A stretch of DNA of 64,000 nucleotides from Sulfobacillus acidophilus (GTDB taxonomy: Bacteria; Bacillota; Sulfobacillia; Sulfobacillales; Sulfobacillaceae): positions 16,753 through 80,752 of the forward strand of contig PXYV01000006.1 of NCBI GenBank assembly GCA_003023745.1, read 5' to 3'. This document shows positions 45,485 to 52,360 of the stretch, piece after piece. The notes below the pieces were generated by a model. The model did no database searches, was not told where the DNA came from, and saw nothing but the letters and a program-made list of their open reading frames with translations. Made by a program: the position numbers and the translations under genes. Numbering within the stretch: position 1 is the first letter of the stretch; the number at the start of each line of letters is the position of its first letter.

Positions 45485-45688
45485 CTAACCGGTTAACGTT
45501 TCATCCCGACGGTAAGATTGCCAAAACTTTTGCACGAGAACAATGTACTCATCGATTTCCTGGCTTATCTGGATGACGTCAGGATCGAGATTACCTCGTT
45601 GAGACGCTAGGATCCACAGACGATTTTTCAGACGCTTGATTTGGTCAATACGCTGACGATATTCGGCCATACTCGCGATTGCTGTCAT
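45485..45688 (-). CDS. Spo0E-like sporulation regulatory protein
   Basis: The 67-residue protein has the Spo0E signature SQEIDEYIVLVQKF at the end of a two-helix hairpin. Spo0E-type phosphatases remove phosphate from Spo0A and delay sporulation. This fits a spore-forming Firmicute. The start ATG at 45688 follows an AAGGGG stretch. It is on the same strand as the flagellar block but upstream of it by about 70 bases and may be its own unit. Conservation is short, so a non-phosphatase role is possible. Confidence 0.75.
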   Translation of the reverse strand: MTAIASMAEYRQRIDQIKRLKNRLWILASQRGNLDPDVIQISQEIDEYIVLVQKFWQSYRRDETLTG

Positions 45689-45775
45689 GAACCGCTATCC
45701 CCTTGTTTCCAAAGTTAGCTCATTCTAACCTGAGCACGCTGCAAGCACAACATTTGGAAGAAAAGGGATTATCGA

Positions 45776-46009
45776 CTAGTTTCGCGGAGAACTCCAGCGT
45801 TTAACCTGTCGTCGGACCCAATACGCCACAATCTCCGGGCTTGTGACACCGGAGCGCCGCGCCTCAGTGCGAAACTGATCGAATAGCGCGAAAACTTGTT
45901 CGCGAGCCGACTCGTGTTCTGGGGTGGCTTCAATCCGAAGTTGATAGCCACGTTCCGTCTTGTCGACAGCTAATTCATACCCTGCTAGTCGTGCTTTGCG
46001 TTCCATCAT
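45776..46009 (-). CDS. Uncharacterised 77-residue protein
   Basis: From the ATG at 46009 (AAGGAGG site) the protein is MMERKARLAGYELAV followed by a beta-strand/helix pattern and a basic C-terminal helix (VAYWVRRQVKRWSS). No family is recognised. It lies upstream of the Spo0E-like gene on the same strand and divergent from the tRNA genes. It may be a small nucleic-acid-binding or regulatory protein, which is not supported by a motif. Confidence 0.55.
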   Translation of the reverse strand: MMERKARLAGYELAVDKTERGYQLRIEATPEHESAREQVFALFDQFRTEARRSGVTSPEIVAYWVRRQVKRWSSPRN

Positions 46010-46103
46010 GGTGACCTCCTTGTTGGACGAGGGCGAGTATAAATTCTGTGTCTTCAGTTTATCATAGGACAAACAGAAAGTGTTCTGGGACAATTTTTGT
46101 CCC

Positions 46104-46132
46104 TTGACACCGTTTGGGTAGGCCGATATGAT
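46104..46132 (+). promoter_or_regulatory. Consensus housekeeping promoter for the tRNA cluster
   Basis: TTGACA (46104-46109), a 17-base spacer and TATGAT (46127-46132) form an almost perfect sigma-A promoter. It lies 26 bases before the first tRNA gene, so it should drive all three tRNA genes. Confidence 0.85.
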
Positions 46133-46158
46133 ATCTAGTGTTCCTTACGTGGTTACAT

Positions 46159-46235
<77 letters not shown>

Positions 46236-46237
46236 AC

Positions 46238-46314
46238 GGCGGCGTAGCTCAGTTGGTTAGAGCACACGGTTCATACCCGTGACGTCGGTGGTTCGAGTCC
46301 ACCCGCCGCTACCA
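46238..46314 (+). tRNA. tRNA with CAU anticodon (elongator Met; Ile2 not excluded)
   Basis: The gene has anticodon CAT in loop TTCATAC, acceptor GGCGGCG pairing with CGCCGCT (G:U at 1:72), and encoded CCA. Elongator Met is most likely, but a lysidine-modified tRNA-Ile that reads AUA cannot be excluded without comparing identity elements. Confidence 0.9.
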
Positions 46315-46331
46315 GTTTCATTCTAGGGCAT

Positions 46332-46407
<76 letters not shown>

Positions 46408-46414
46408 TCTGAAA

Positions 46415-46439
46415 CCCGCACAGCAGTAGGCTGAGCGGG
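46415..46439 (+). terminator. Hairpin after the tRNA cluster
   Basis: Stem CCCGC-A-CAGC and GCTG-A-GCGGG with loop AGTAG, followed by ATTGTTGTTGG. It probably ends tRNA transcription and marks the end of the core segment. Confidence 0.55.
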
Positions 46440-46569
46440 ATTGTTGTTGGACGGGCAAGAGCCGGAAATCAGCCGCCATCCACACGAAAGAACAGAACGC
46501 CTCAAGACACGCCCATTCTCCCCGCGAAGTTCATGACCGTGGCCGGGGTGAATGGCCGTCAATCATCGA

Positions 46570-47205
46570 CGCTTTTCATGACCCCTTTCCAAAAGCAGGT
46601 GAAGACAGACAATGAGCGCCTGAAAGCGATCATCCGAAAGGTTGCCCAGGAACGGATTGGCGTTCTGGGAGGCTGGCATGGCAGCAATTCATGATCTCAT
46701 TGTCCAAATCTCTGGTGCAGGATGGAGGCGACGACGTCAAACTGTGCCGGTGCCGATTCCCGTACCAGAAACAACGGCGTGGATTTCTGTTGACCGACAC
46801 GTTGCTGTCCTTGCTGGCGATGAGGGAAATCTGCGCCACGCGATGGACGATCGAAGTCTTTTTCAAAGAGATGCCACAACATTTGCGACTGGGACGGTGC
46901 CCATCCCGGGATTTTAATGCGCAATTGTCCACGTCGGGATCTGTGGCATCCTCGACATTGTCCTAACGCATTTCCGGCGGGTCAAGGCCTACGACGAATC
47001 CTTAGGCGCGCTGCTTGAGGGCATCGTAGCCGATTTGGTCGAGAAAAACTTGGCGCAACGATTGTGGGCGCTGTTCGAGGAACTACCCCAGGTGGTTATG
47101 ACCTCGATCGCGGAGTCGGGCTCGGCAGATCTGGCGCACAATTTCAACGGTCGCCGGAATAAGCCGCACTCAAAGCTCTGTTTGCGGAGTTGTTCTGGGG
47201 CGATC
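46570..47205 (+). pseudogene. Decayed IS4-type transposase
   Basis: Pieces in different frames resemble DDE transposases of the IS4 group. One piece has ICATRWTIEVFFKEMPQHLR followed by LGRCPSRDFNAQ, the family's Glu-containing segment; another (about 46970-47170) has LLEGIVADLVEKNLAQRLWA and DLAHNFNGRRN. Stops and frameshifts separate them, and no inverted repeats or full reading frame are seen. It directly follows the tRNA cluster, so it marks the start of the accessory segment. It is not functional. Confidence 0.7.
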
Positions 47206-47470
47206 AGTGACAAACTTTCAATAAGTCCGCATAAATCACCAAGATGGCATGAAGAAAAGTGACAATTCTCAACAGTTAGAGGATGGATCGACGTCTAAAA
47301 ATAGCGTATCAATTAATAAGGTGAGAAACACAAGCACTAAGACGCGAAGATACCGTGTAGGAAAGCACTAGAGCAATACGAGGTCGAGACGTTGACAGAG
47401 ACTGAAATTGAAATGCAAATATTGCTACGACATGGTCTCGGTAGGCCTATTAAACTAGGGGGGCGTTGTT

Positions 47471-47689
47471 GTGGACAAATCGGGAGGGTATCTGGGCCGA
47501 ATTTCTAAAGGGCGTACTCGGTTAGCCATCCTCGGGTTGGGTGCGGCTTTATCCTTGATAGCGGTTGGTCCAGCCACGGTGTTTGCAGCGGGGTCGGTTT
47601 CTACTGCTGGCGGAACCGGCGGGACGACTGGGACCGGGCTAAGCGGTGCAAGCAGCGCTGCGCAACTGCCGGCTGCGTCCGTCTCCTGA
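47471..47689 (+). CDS. Small exported protein
   Basis: The 72-residue protein has a signal-like N-terminus (basic residues, then LAILGLGAALSLIAVG) ending in a VFAAG site, followed by a Gly/Ser/Thr/Ala-rich tail with no fold. GTG at 47471 lies after a GGGGGG stretch. Only the secretion signal is recognisable; the tail may be cut short by a recombination event, as later sequence is poor in coding character. Function unknown. Confidence 0.45.
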   Translation: MDKSGGYLGRISKGRTRLAILGLGAALSLIAVGPATVFAAGSVSTAGGTGGTTGTGLSGASSAAQLPAASVS

Positions 47690-47737
47690 CGGACGCCGGC
47701 TTGCCTTGGATTTTTCAATGGAAATGGTCGGAATGAG

Positions 47738-48073
47738 GTGGTTGGCCTGCGTGACTCGATCGTATTCCAAGGCGAAACCCTTCGCCTGGTTTGGAAAACC
47801 TGCCAGGTCGGCTCCCCGGCCTTGCTGTTGGTGGACGCGGATGGATCCCCGTATGTCAAGGCGTCTGTGTGGATCGCGGACGCCGCGTTGCCCCCCGGTG
47901 AAATGGTCATCAAGGACTCCGATGAAAACGCCGGAATTTTCGACGACTTGGTCTCCGCAGGCGTTGTTGAAGCTACGGGCGATACTTGCGCAATGCGGAT
48001 TGATCCGGTGCCCCGTGCTTCGGATTCGGCTTGGTCACGCGCGTGTCCCTGGCGACCCGTCGTGTTATACTGA
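47738..48073 (+). CDS. Mobile-element-associated conserved hypothetical protein
   Basis: The reading has DADGSPYVKASVWIADAALP, then GEMVIKDSDENAGIFDDLVS and AGVVEATG, a pattern I associate with small proteins of unknown function found on plasmids and phages (PYA-V-PPNEVAIKDYSENEGM type). The last about 25 residues no longer match, suggesting a frameshift near the C-terminus. The start (GTG 47738) has no strong site. Low confidence in the exact ends. Confidence 0.4.
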   Translation: MVGLRDSIVFQGETLRLVWKTCQVGSPALLLVDADGSPYVKASVWIADAALPPGEMVIKDSDENAGIFDDLVSAGVVEATGDTCAMRIDPVPRASDSAWSRACPWRPVVLY

Positions 48074-48111
48074 CGATATCGGATGATGGAGGGGAAAGGA
48101 CGGAGTGTCCC

Positions 48112-48582
48112 ATGAGCGATGCACCGCAGACGCCATCGGAGCCGAACCCGGTGATCGAGATGCCCTGGGTGCTCATCAGCAACCAAATTCAGCAGTTGAA
48201 TGACAACATGAACCAGCGGTTTAACGACGAACGCATCCGCATGGATGACCGGTTTGCCGCTCAAGTGCGCAGCTTTGACGACCGGCTTGCCGCCCAAGCG
48301 CGTAGCTTCGACGACCGGCTTGCCGCCCAAGCGCGTAGCTTCGACGACCGGTTTGCCGGCATCGATCAGCGCCTGGATAAAATGGATCAGCGCCTGGATA
48401 AAATGGATCAGCGGATGGATCAGATGGATCAGCGCTTCGAGAAACTCGAACACCGCATGGACCAGCGTTTTGAGAGGCTCGAACACCGCCTCGAATTTCG
48501 CGTGAGTACGTGGCTGGCCATCATTCTCGCGGCTCTGACGCTCATTATCGGCGTGCTACTGGGCCATCCGGCCCACTGGTAG
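48112..48582 (+). CDS. Coiled-coil membrane protein built from tandem repeats
   Basis: The 156-residue protein has an 11-residue repeat (DDRLAAQARSF) in about three copies, then heptad repeats (QRLDKMD, QRMDQMD) and a C-terminal membrane helix (STWLAIILAALTLIIGVLLG). At the DNA level a 33-bp unit is repeated exactly at about 48277-48342. The layout, soluble coiled coil and then a tail anchor, resembles DUF1640 or Bdr-like proteins. ATG at 48112 follows GGAGGGGAAAGGACGGAG. It is followed by a terminator. Confidence 0.7.
   Translation: MSDAPQTPSEPNPVIEMPWVLISNQIQQLNDNMNQRFNDERIRMDDRFAAQVRSFDDRLAAQARSFDDRLAAQARSFDDRFAGIDQRLDKMDQRLDKMDQRMDQMDQRFEKLEHRMDQRFERLEHRLEFRVSTWLAIILAALTLIIGVLLGHPAHW
48277..48342 (+). 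repeat. 33-bp tandem repeat inside the coiled-coil gene
   Basis: Two near-identical 33-base units, each encoding DDRLAAQARSF, stand side by side, with a third diverged copy (DDRFAAQVRSF) just upstream. The 21-base heptad units (QRLDKMD) follow. This suggests recent expansion by slippage. Confidence 0.7.
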
Positions 48583-48611
48583 CTTTTATTCTCTGACCCG
48601 TCTTTCTCACT

Positions 48612-48633
48612 GCCCCCTGCTGGGGCGGTTTTT
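48612..48633 (+). terminator. Rho-independent terminator
   Basis: Stem GCCCC/GGGGC with loop CTGCT, followed by GGTTTTT and further T-rich sequence. It closes the coiled-coil gene. Confidence 0.8.
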
Positions 48634-48774
48634 ATTTCTTATTTTTCACGAAAAGAAGGACTGGTCATATCGCATTCTGGATGAGGCGGCGCTGCAGCCG
48701 ACGGATGACGCGTCCTATCAGGCCGTGCGGCGCCCATCGATCATCCGGACGCGTTTCTTCACACGGATCTGTGA

Positions 48775-49296
48775 CGGATTGTCCGACCGATCGCGACAGA
48801 TCATCACACCCACATTCTGCGCACGCAAGAACGGGATCCGGAGTATGATTGGGCGGGCCATTTATTGGCGATTCCCCATGCGACCGGCTTGTACGTGCTT
48901 GTCTACGCCGAGAATCCGGACTGTCGTCGCATCTGGCGATCCTTGCCGGGTGTGTCCGACTATGGGTATCAAGACAGCACGGATCCCCCGGATGACATTT
49001 CCCCCGCGCGCTGGGCCGAGTTGCTCGGATCCTCCCACATTCCCGCGCAAGTCGGCCTGACCATTGATGTCTACAATCCTTTGATTGAGTGGGAGGATCG
49101 ATTTTGGGCGGTCCAGGCATGGGCCATTCCCGATTATGCCCAGCGCGTCCGGCGTTAGGCTTTTCAGCACCTGGTCGCGGAACTGTGGGATCAGGCAGAT
49201 CCATCCGAACGGGGATTTTGCACCGTGTTCCGCGCCGAACACTGGATCCACACGCCCGAGGAGGTGGGTGGATCCAGCCGCTCGTGTTTTGGCTAA
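48775..49296 (+). pseudogene. Interrupted uncharacterised gene (in-frame TAG at 49156-49158)
   Basis: A frame open from a TGA near 48772 carries ATGLYVLVYAENPDCRRIWR and GLTIDVYNPLIEWEDRFWAV, then a TAG at 49156-49158, and continues in the same frame with AFQHLVAELWDQADPSERGF to a TAA at 49294-49296. The continuity suggests a nonsense mutation in a gene of about 150 residues. No proper start or ribosome site is seen. The family is not recognised. Confidence 0.4.
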
Positions 49297-49541
49297 GTCT
49301 ATTTGGCATTAGTGACTTCAAGGGTTTCCGGGTTTTTGTTAAAATTAAACAGATTTCTTGGTGACAGTTCGATCGAAGGTCCCAAGAAAAATGGACAAGC
49401 TTCAGCCAGCAGACACTGGCCGAGACCCTGGAAAGTTGCGATCGCTCCTGCCTATCTTATGGCATTTTTGGCCGTCTTTCAAGGCGTATGAACAGAGTTG
49501 GCAAACCCCGGATTGGCCGACGATCACGTGTCCGAACAGGC

Positions 49542-49754
49542 ATGGCGCGATACACGGTAGTGGTCGAGCGCGGCGACGGCGAATTTTTCGCCTATGTGCC
49601 TGCCTTGCCGGGCTGTACGAGTGTAGGCCAGACCCAGTGCCAAGCACTGGATAATGTGGTGGACGCGATCCACCTGACGCTGGGCTATCTCGCCGAACAG
49701 GGCATTCCCATGCTCGATTCAGTAGAAACGATTGCACAAGTCGAGATCGACTGA
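49542..49754 (+). CDS. HicB-type antitoxin
   Basis: The 70-residue protein MARYTVVVERGDGEFFAYVPA with LPGCTSVGQTQCQALDNV and NVVDAIHLTLGYLAEQGI matches the HicB antitoxin fold. HicB proteins neutralise HicA, an mRNA-cleaving toxin. It overlaps the start of a broken hicA (TGATG). Longer in-frame starts upstream, to 49488, have no homology. No HTH tail, so it is the short HicB type. It may now be an orphan. Confidence 0.8.
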   Translation: MARYTVVVERGDGEFFAYVPALPGCTSVGQTQCQALDNVVDAIHLTLGYLAEQGIPMLDSVETIAQVEID

Positions 49755-49986
49755 TGCCGCCGCTTCCACGCCTCACTGCGCGCGAACTGTTGCAAAAACT
49801 GCATTGGTTGGGATTCGTTGACGTGCATTAGATTAGAATGGTAGCCATTTATTGATACGTCATTTCAGCGACCCACAGCGCTATGCCATTATCCCGATAC
49901 ACAGTCACGGAACAATACCTCCGGGCACCCTGAAACACATTTTGGACTCCGCCCAAGTTCCCATCGAAATGCTCGAAGAGGCCTAA
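49754..49986 (+). pseudogene. Broken HicA toxin gene
   Basis: An ATG at 49754 opens MPPLPRLTARELLQKLHWLG and then stops at about 49829. The rest of HicA continues in another frame with RHFSDPQRYAIIPIHSHGTI (its His is the HicA catalytic type) and PPGTLKHILDSAQVPIEMLE to a TAA at 49984-49986. At least one indel near 49830-49860 breaks the gene. The toxin is therefore probably not made. Confidence 0.65.
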
Positions 49987-50406
49987 ACGTCACGCACCGT
50001 GCTGATTTCTGTGTGCTTGACGCGATCAAAAGGCACTTCAATCCAATACTAGCGCGTTATGGGGTCTCGCTAACAACATGCCGGTTTCTTGCGGTCGAAT
50101 GGGATTATGGTGGGGATTGCTTTGGGCGACGTATTTCGCGGCGCAGAGGCCTCCGTTCAGGCCAGATTGGTCGTCGAGATTCTGTCACGTTTTCCGGCTA
50201 TCCGACGTTCTATTGGGTAAAAGGGGCGGTATACGATGGCCACAAAATCGGAAATCATTCCTGTACACATAGTACGTGGGATGCACACACAGTCAACCAA
50301 ACGAATACGGGAGTAGGCCCGCAATACTTTGTTCCCGGAAAATATCGCATGACTCCAGGCGAAATGACCGGCGCCTATCGAATCTCTGCGTAGGGGGGAT
50401 CGGCTC
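49987..50406. other. Region without a supported gene; possible deacetylase relic
   Basis: About 420 bases. A reading frame at 50013-50393 has GHKIGNHSCTH, which resembles the HxxxH metal motif of NodB-type polysaccharide deacetylases, but the rest does not match and no ribosome site is seen. It is treated as a probable relic. Confidence 0.25.
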
Positions 50407-51564
50407 ATGCGTAGGGGAAGCACACATCGATCCTGGCACGCTGGCGTGGTCATGACAGGCATTGTGTGCGGAGGTTTGATTTTGGCGGGGTGTGGCGCGT
50501 CCGCGACCGCGAGCAACCTGGGGGTCCGGTCGGTGACACATCGGGCTGGCCTGCCTTTGCGGGCCAATCAAGTGGCGACTTTGATCGTCGTGGGAGTCCA
50601 CGAGCACACACTAATCGGTCAACGCTTTTCTCCGCAACGGGCGACCGTTCGGATGCAGATTACCCCCCACACCACGATCTGGGATAATGGACACATGGTG
50701 TCGTATCACCAGTCACCGGGTGTGACTGCACACCAAACGGTACTCGTCCATTTCCAAACACGACCATCCGGGACGATCGTGCAGCAAATCTTTGGGCCCT
50801 GGCGTCAGGTTTCCGGCATCATCAAGATGGTTTCCCGAGCTCAGATCACGATTCAGGAAATGCGCTCTGGGGCGCATTCTCATCAGGCCAGCTCAACGGG
50901 TCCGATTCAGCAACTGCTTTGTAATCAGCCGGTTGCAGGTTCAAGTCCTGTCGCCAGCTCCAGCAAAAGTCAAGTCCCGCAAGCGGTTGCGGGTTTTTTG
51001 TTTGACAATTTCCATCCCCAAATGCTGTTCATCCCCACGACCATCCCCACGAGAGAAAATCTCGCTTTTTACGCAAGATTTCCGGCGCCGCGTGGCACGA
51101 CAAGAAGCCCCAGTCCACGGCATCATTCCCCCGAGTGCATTAAATCTTCACCATCATCATCCACACGACGCGCGATATCCGAAGAACATCCGCTGGCACG
51201 ACCAAGAAAAACGCCGCTCAGCCAGAGCATTACGAAATCGAAGCACGTCCGCCTGCAGCCGCCTCGATCACCACCCGGAGGGCCGCACGAACCTTGGGGG
51301 GCAACCGTCGCCAGGTGGCAACCAGCCATTCTTCTTCATCCGACTCGTCGTCACCCGACAGCAACGGTGGCACCCCCAGATCCGAGAGAATGGTTTGCGC
51401 CCACGGATCAAATTCGTCGGCGTATTCCGGGATATCCAGGGCGGACGCGCGTTCGGACCCTAACACGCACAGTAGCCAAACCCACGCGGCTTGGCGCACG
51501 TGGTCCGCTGCAAAGACAGCGGGCACAAACCGTGACCCGCGCCAGCGCTGGAGCGAGGGCATGA
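50407..51564 (+). CDS. Lipoprotein gene with a recombined 3' end
   Basis: The first ~155 codons encode a lipoprotein: signal VVMTGIVCGGLILAGCGASA with lipobox LAGC, then a beta-rich domain with LIVVGVHEHTLIGQRFSPQR and ITPHTTIWDNG. I do not recognise the family. The reading frame then runs through a tRNA-like segment (50890-50962) and a terminator hairpin (50976-50999) and on to 51564, antisense to the XRE gene. The later part is not coding in character; the gene was probably truncated by integration. The functional end is unknown. Confidence 0.45.
   Translation: MRRGSTHRSWHAGVVMTGIVCGGLILAGCGASATASNLGVRSVTHRAGLPLRANQVATLIVVGVHEHTLIGQRFSPQRATVRMQITPHTTIWDNGHMVSYHQSPGVTAHQTVLVHFQTRPSGTIVQQIFGPWRQVSGIIKMVSRAQITIQEMRSGAHSHQASSTGPIQQLLCNQPVAGSSPVASSSKSQVPQAVAGFLFDNFHPQMLFIPTTIPTRENLAFYARFPAPRGTTRSPSPRHHSPECIKSSPSSSTRRAISEEHPLARPRKTPLSQSITKSKHVRLQPPRSPPGGPHEPWGATVARWQPAILLHPTRRHPTATVAPPDPREWFAPTDQIRRRIPGYPGRTRVRTLTRTVAKPTRLGARGPLQRQRAQTVTRASAGARA
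50890..50962 (+). other. tRNA-Thr (UGU) remnant, likely attachment-site scar
   Basis: From about 50908 to 50962 the sequence matches the 3' part of a tRNA-Thr: anticodon TGT in TTTGTAA, T-arm GCAGGTTCAAGTCCTGT and the end CGCCAGCTCCA. The D region (AGCTCAACGG) is present, but followed by extra bases; acceptor 5' bases do not pair with the 3' end and stem mismatches occur. The 5' half is thus missing or degenerate, which is typical of the displaced 3' half left by an element that integrates into a tRNA gene. Confidence 0.6.
50976..50999 (+). terminator. Rho-independent terminator after the tRNA remnant
   Basis: Stem CCCGCAA/TTGCGGG with loop GCGG, followed directly by TTTTTT (50994-50999). 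It most likely came with the tRNA-Thr 3' fragment as its original terminator. Confidence 0.85.
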
Positions 51565-51862
51565 TCCAGTGGGCGCCGGCACGCTCGGTGAAGCCTTCGA
51601 CGCGCTGCACCAGCCGCTCCCCGGCCAGACAAGGCGCCTCCTCAGGCGCGATGAGCGCGCGGCGGACGTGCGGAGCGTCGGCCGCGGCGGGCGGCAACAG
51701 GACGCGGCAAAGACGGGCCGCCGCCTCCTCGGGGGATTTCACGATTCCCCGCTCGATCCGGGAGTAAAAGCTTTGATCGATGCCCGCCAGGCGGGACAAC
51801 TCCGACTGCGACAACCCCTTCAACTCGCGCAGGACCAGCCAGGGGCGCAGTATCGTATCCAT
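51230..51862 (-). CDS. XRE-family regulator
   Basis: The 210-residue protein has an N-terminal Cro/C1-type HTH (RELKGLSQSELSRLAGIDQS followed by FYSRIERGIVKSPEE) and a C-terminal region rich in Trp and acidic residues. It would repress the divergent excisionase-type gene in the manner of phage repressors. ATG at 51862 has AAGGAGGAG upstream; an in-frame start at 51910 lies upstream of that site. The C-terminal domain is not recognised; it lacks the Ser-Lys pair of LexA-type self-cleaving repressors. Confidence 0.85.
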   Translation of the reverse strand: MDTILRPWLVLRELKGLSQSELSRLAGIDQSFYSRIERGIVKSPEEAAARLCRVLLPPAAADAPHVRRALIAPEEAPCLAGERLVQRVEGFTERAGAHWIMPSLQRWRGSRFVPAVFAADHVRQAAWVWLLCVLGSERASALDIPEYADEFDPWAQTILSDLGVPPLLSGDDESDEEEWLVATWRRLPPKVRAALRVVIEAAAGGRASIS

Positions 51863-51878
51863 TTCACTCTCCTCCTTG

Positions 51879-51932
51879 ATATCATAAATATCATAATTAG
51901 TACTAGACAATCAAGAAGTCCTAGTATATCAT
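51879..51932. promoter_or_regulatory. Operator candidate between the XRE gene and the excisionase-type gene
   Basis: The divergent gap holds three copies of ATATCAT (51879-51885, 51888-51894, 51926-51932) and an inverted pair TACTAG (51901-51906) and CTAGTA (51921-51926) separated by 14 bases. These are good candidate sites for the XRE protein. Promoter hexamers cannot be assigned. Confidence 0.45.
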
Positions 51933-51979
51933 TAACCAGTGAGGAGTGGTTAGGACCATAAAGCGCGGGAGGGATAGAC

Positions 51980-52156
51980 ATGACGCCAACGATTCAGCAG
52001 CGGCGCTATTACTCCCCCAAGGAGATTAGTGCAATAACTGGGCTGTCTATGGCGACCATTTCGAGGCGGATCAAAGACGGTACGATCCCCGCAGTGCGCA
52101 TCGGACGCCGGCTTTTGATCCCGGCATCTTGGGACCCTTTCCAAAAACAGATATAA
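51980..52156 (+). CDS. Excisionase-type helix-turn-helix protein (58 residues)
   Basis: The small protein contains RRYYSPKEISAITGLSMATI, then SRRIKDGTIPAVRIGRRLL and IPASW, the MerR-like winged-helix pattern of excisionase-type (DNA-binding HTH_17) proteins. It is divergent from the XRE gene and upstream of the helicase. In phages and integrative plasmids such proteins control excision or replication. ATG at 51980 has GGGAGGGA before it. No integrase gene is in the window. It is too short to be certain of its partner. Confidence 0.8.
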   Translation: MTPTIQQRRYYSPKEISAITGLSMATISRRIKDGTIPAVRIGRRLLIPASWDPFQKQI

Positions 52157-52168
52157 CGATAAAAAACA

Positions 52169-52193
52169 CCGGGCCGGCTGGACCCCGGCCCGG
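52169..52193. terminator. Strong GC hairpin after the excisionase-type gene
   Basis: Perfect 9-bp arms CCGGGCCGG (52169-52177) and CCGGCCCGG (52185-52193). An A-tract precedes it on the plus strand and no T-run follows, so terminating direction is unclear; it may also be a structural element of an origin. Confidence 0.45.
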
Positions 52194-52194
52194 A

Positions 52195-52292
52195 CCCTCA
52201 TAGGGAGATTTCTTTCTTGGTTGGTTACAACCCCTCATTGGGAAACCCGCATAGGAGGCGAGTTCAGTTATGTTACAACCCCTCATAGGGAA
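52195..52292. repeat. Three short iteron-like repeats
   Basis: The core CCCTCATAGGGA occurs at 52195-52206 and, as GTTACAACCCCTCATTGGGAA and GTTACAACCCCTCATAGGGAA-like units, at 52224-52244 and 52272-52292; the second and third are 48 bases apart and the first is 37 before the second (core to core). CCCTcatAGGG is itself a dyad. They lie just before the helicase gene, as replication iterons or operators do. They also recall CRISPR repeats, but unit lengths and spacing do not fit an array. Confidence 0.55.
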
Positions 52293-52360
52293 CGATACTA
52301 ATAAAATTATAACACAGACAAGCGGCGCCGGCGCAACCGATTTGGCGGGGGTGAGCCCGC

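Noticed and set aside
48245..48505. Alternate-frame product of the repeat region (MTGLPLK...)
   Set aside because: Periodic peptides arise in every frame of a tandem repeat; only the 48112 frame has a start site, heptads and a membrane anchor.
50890..50962. A functional tRNA-Thr gene
   Set aside because: The 5' acceptor strand does not pair with the 3' end and the anticodon and D stems have mismatches and extra bases.
50792..51463. A 223-codon plus-strand frame
   Set aside because: It overlaps the tRNA remnant, a terminator and the XRE gene in antisense and lacks coding character.
51294..51767. A plus-strand 157-codon frame opposite the XRE gene
   Set aside because: It is the mirror of a well-supported HTH protein and Ser/Ala/Arg-rich.
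52195..52292. A short CRISPR array
   Set aside because: Only two full units with a diverged partial one, unequal spacing of 37 and 48 bases and no cas genes. Iterons or operators are more likely.
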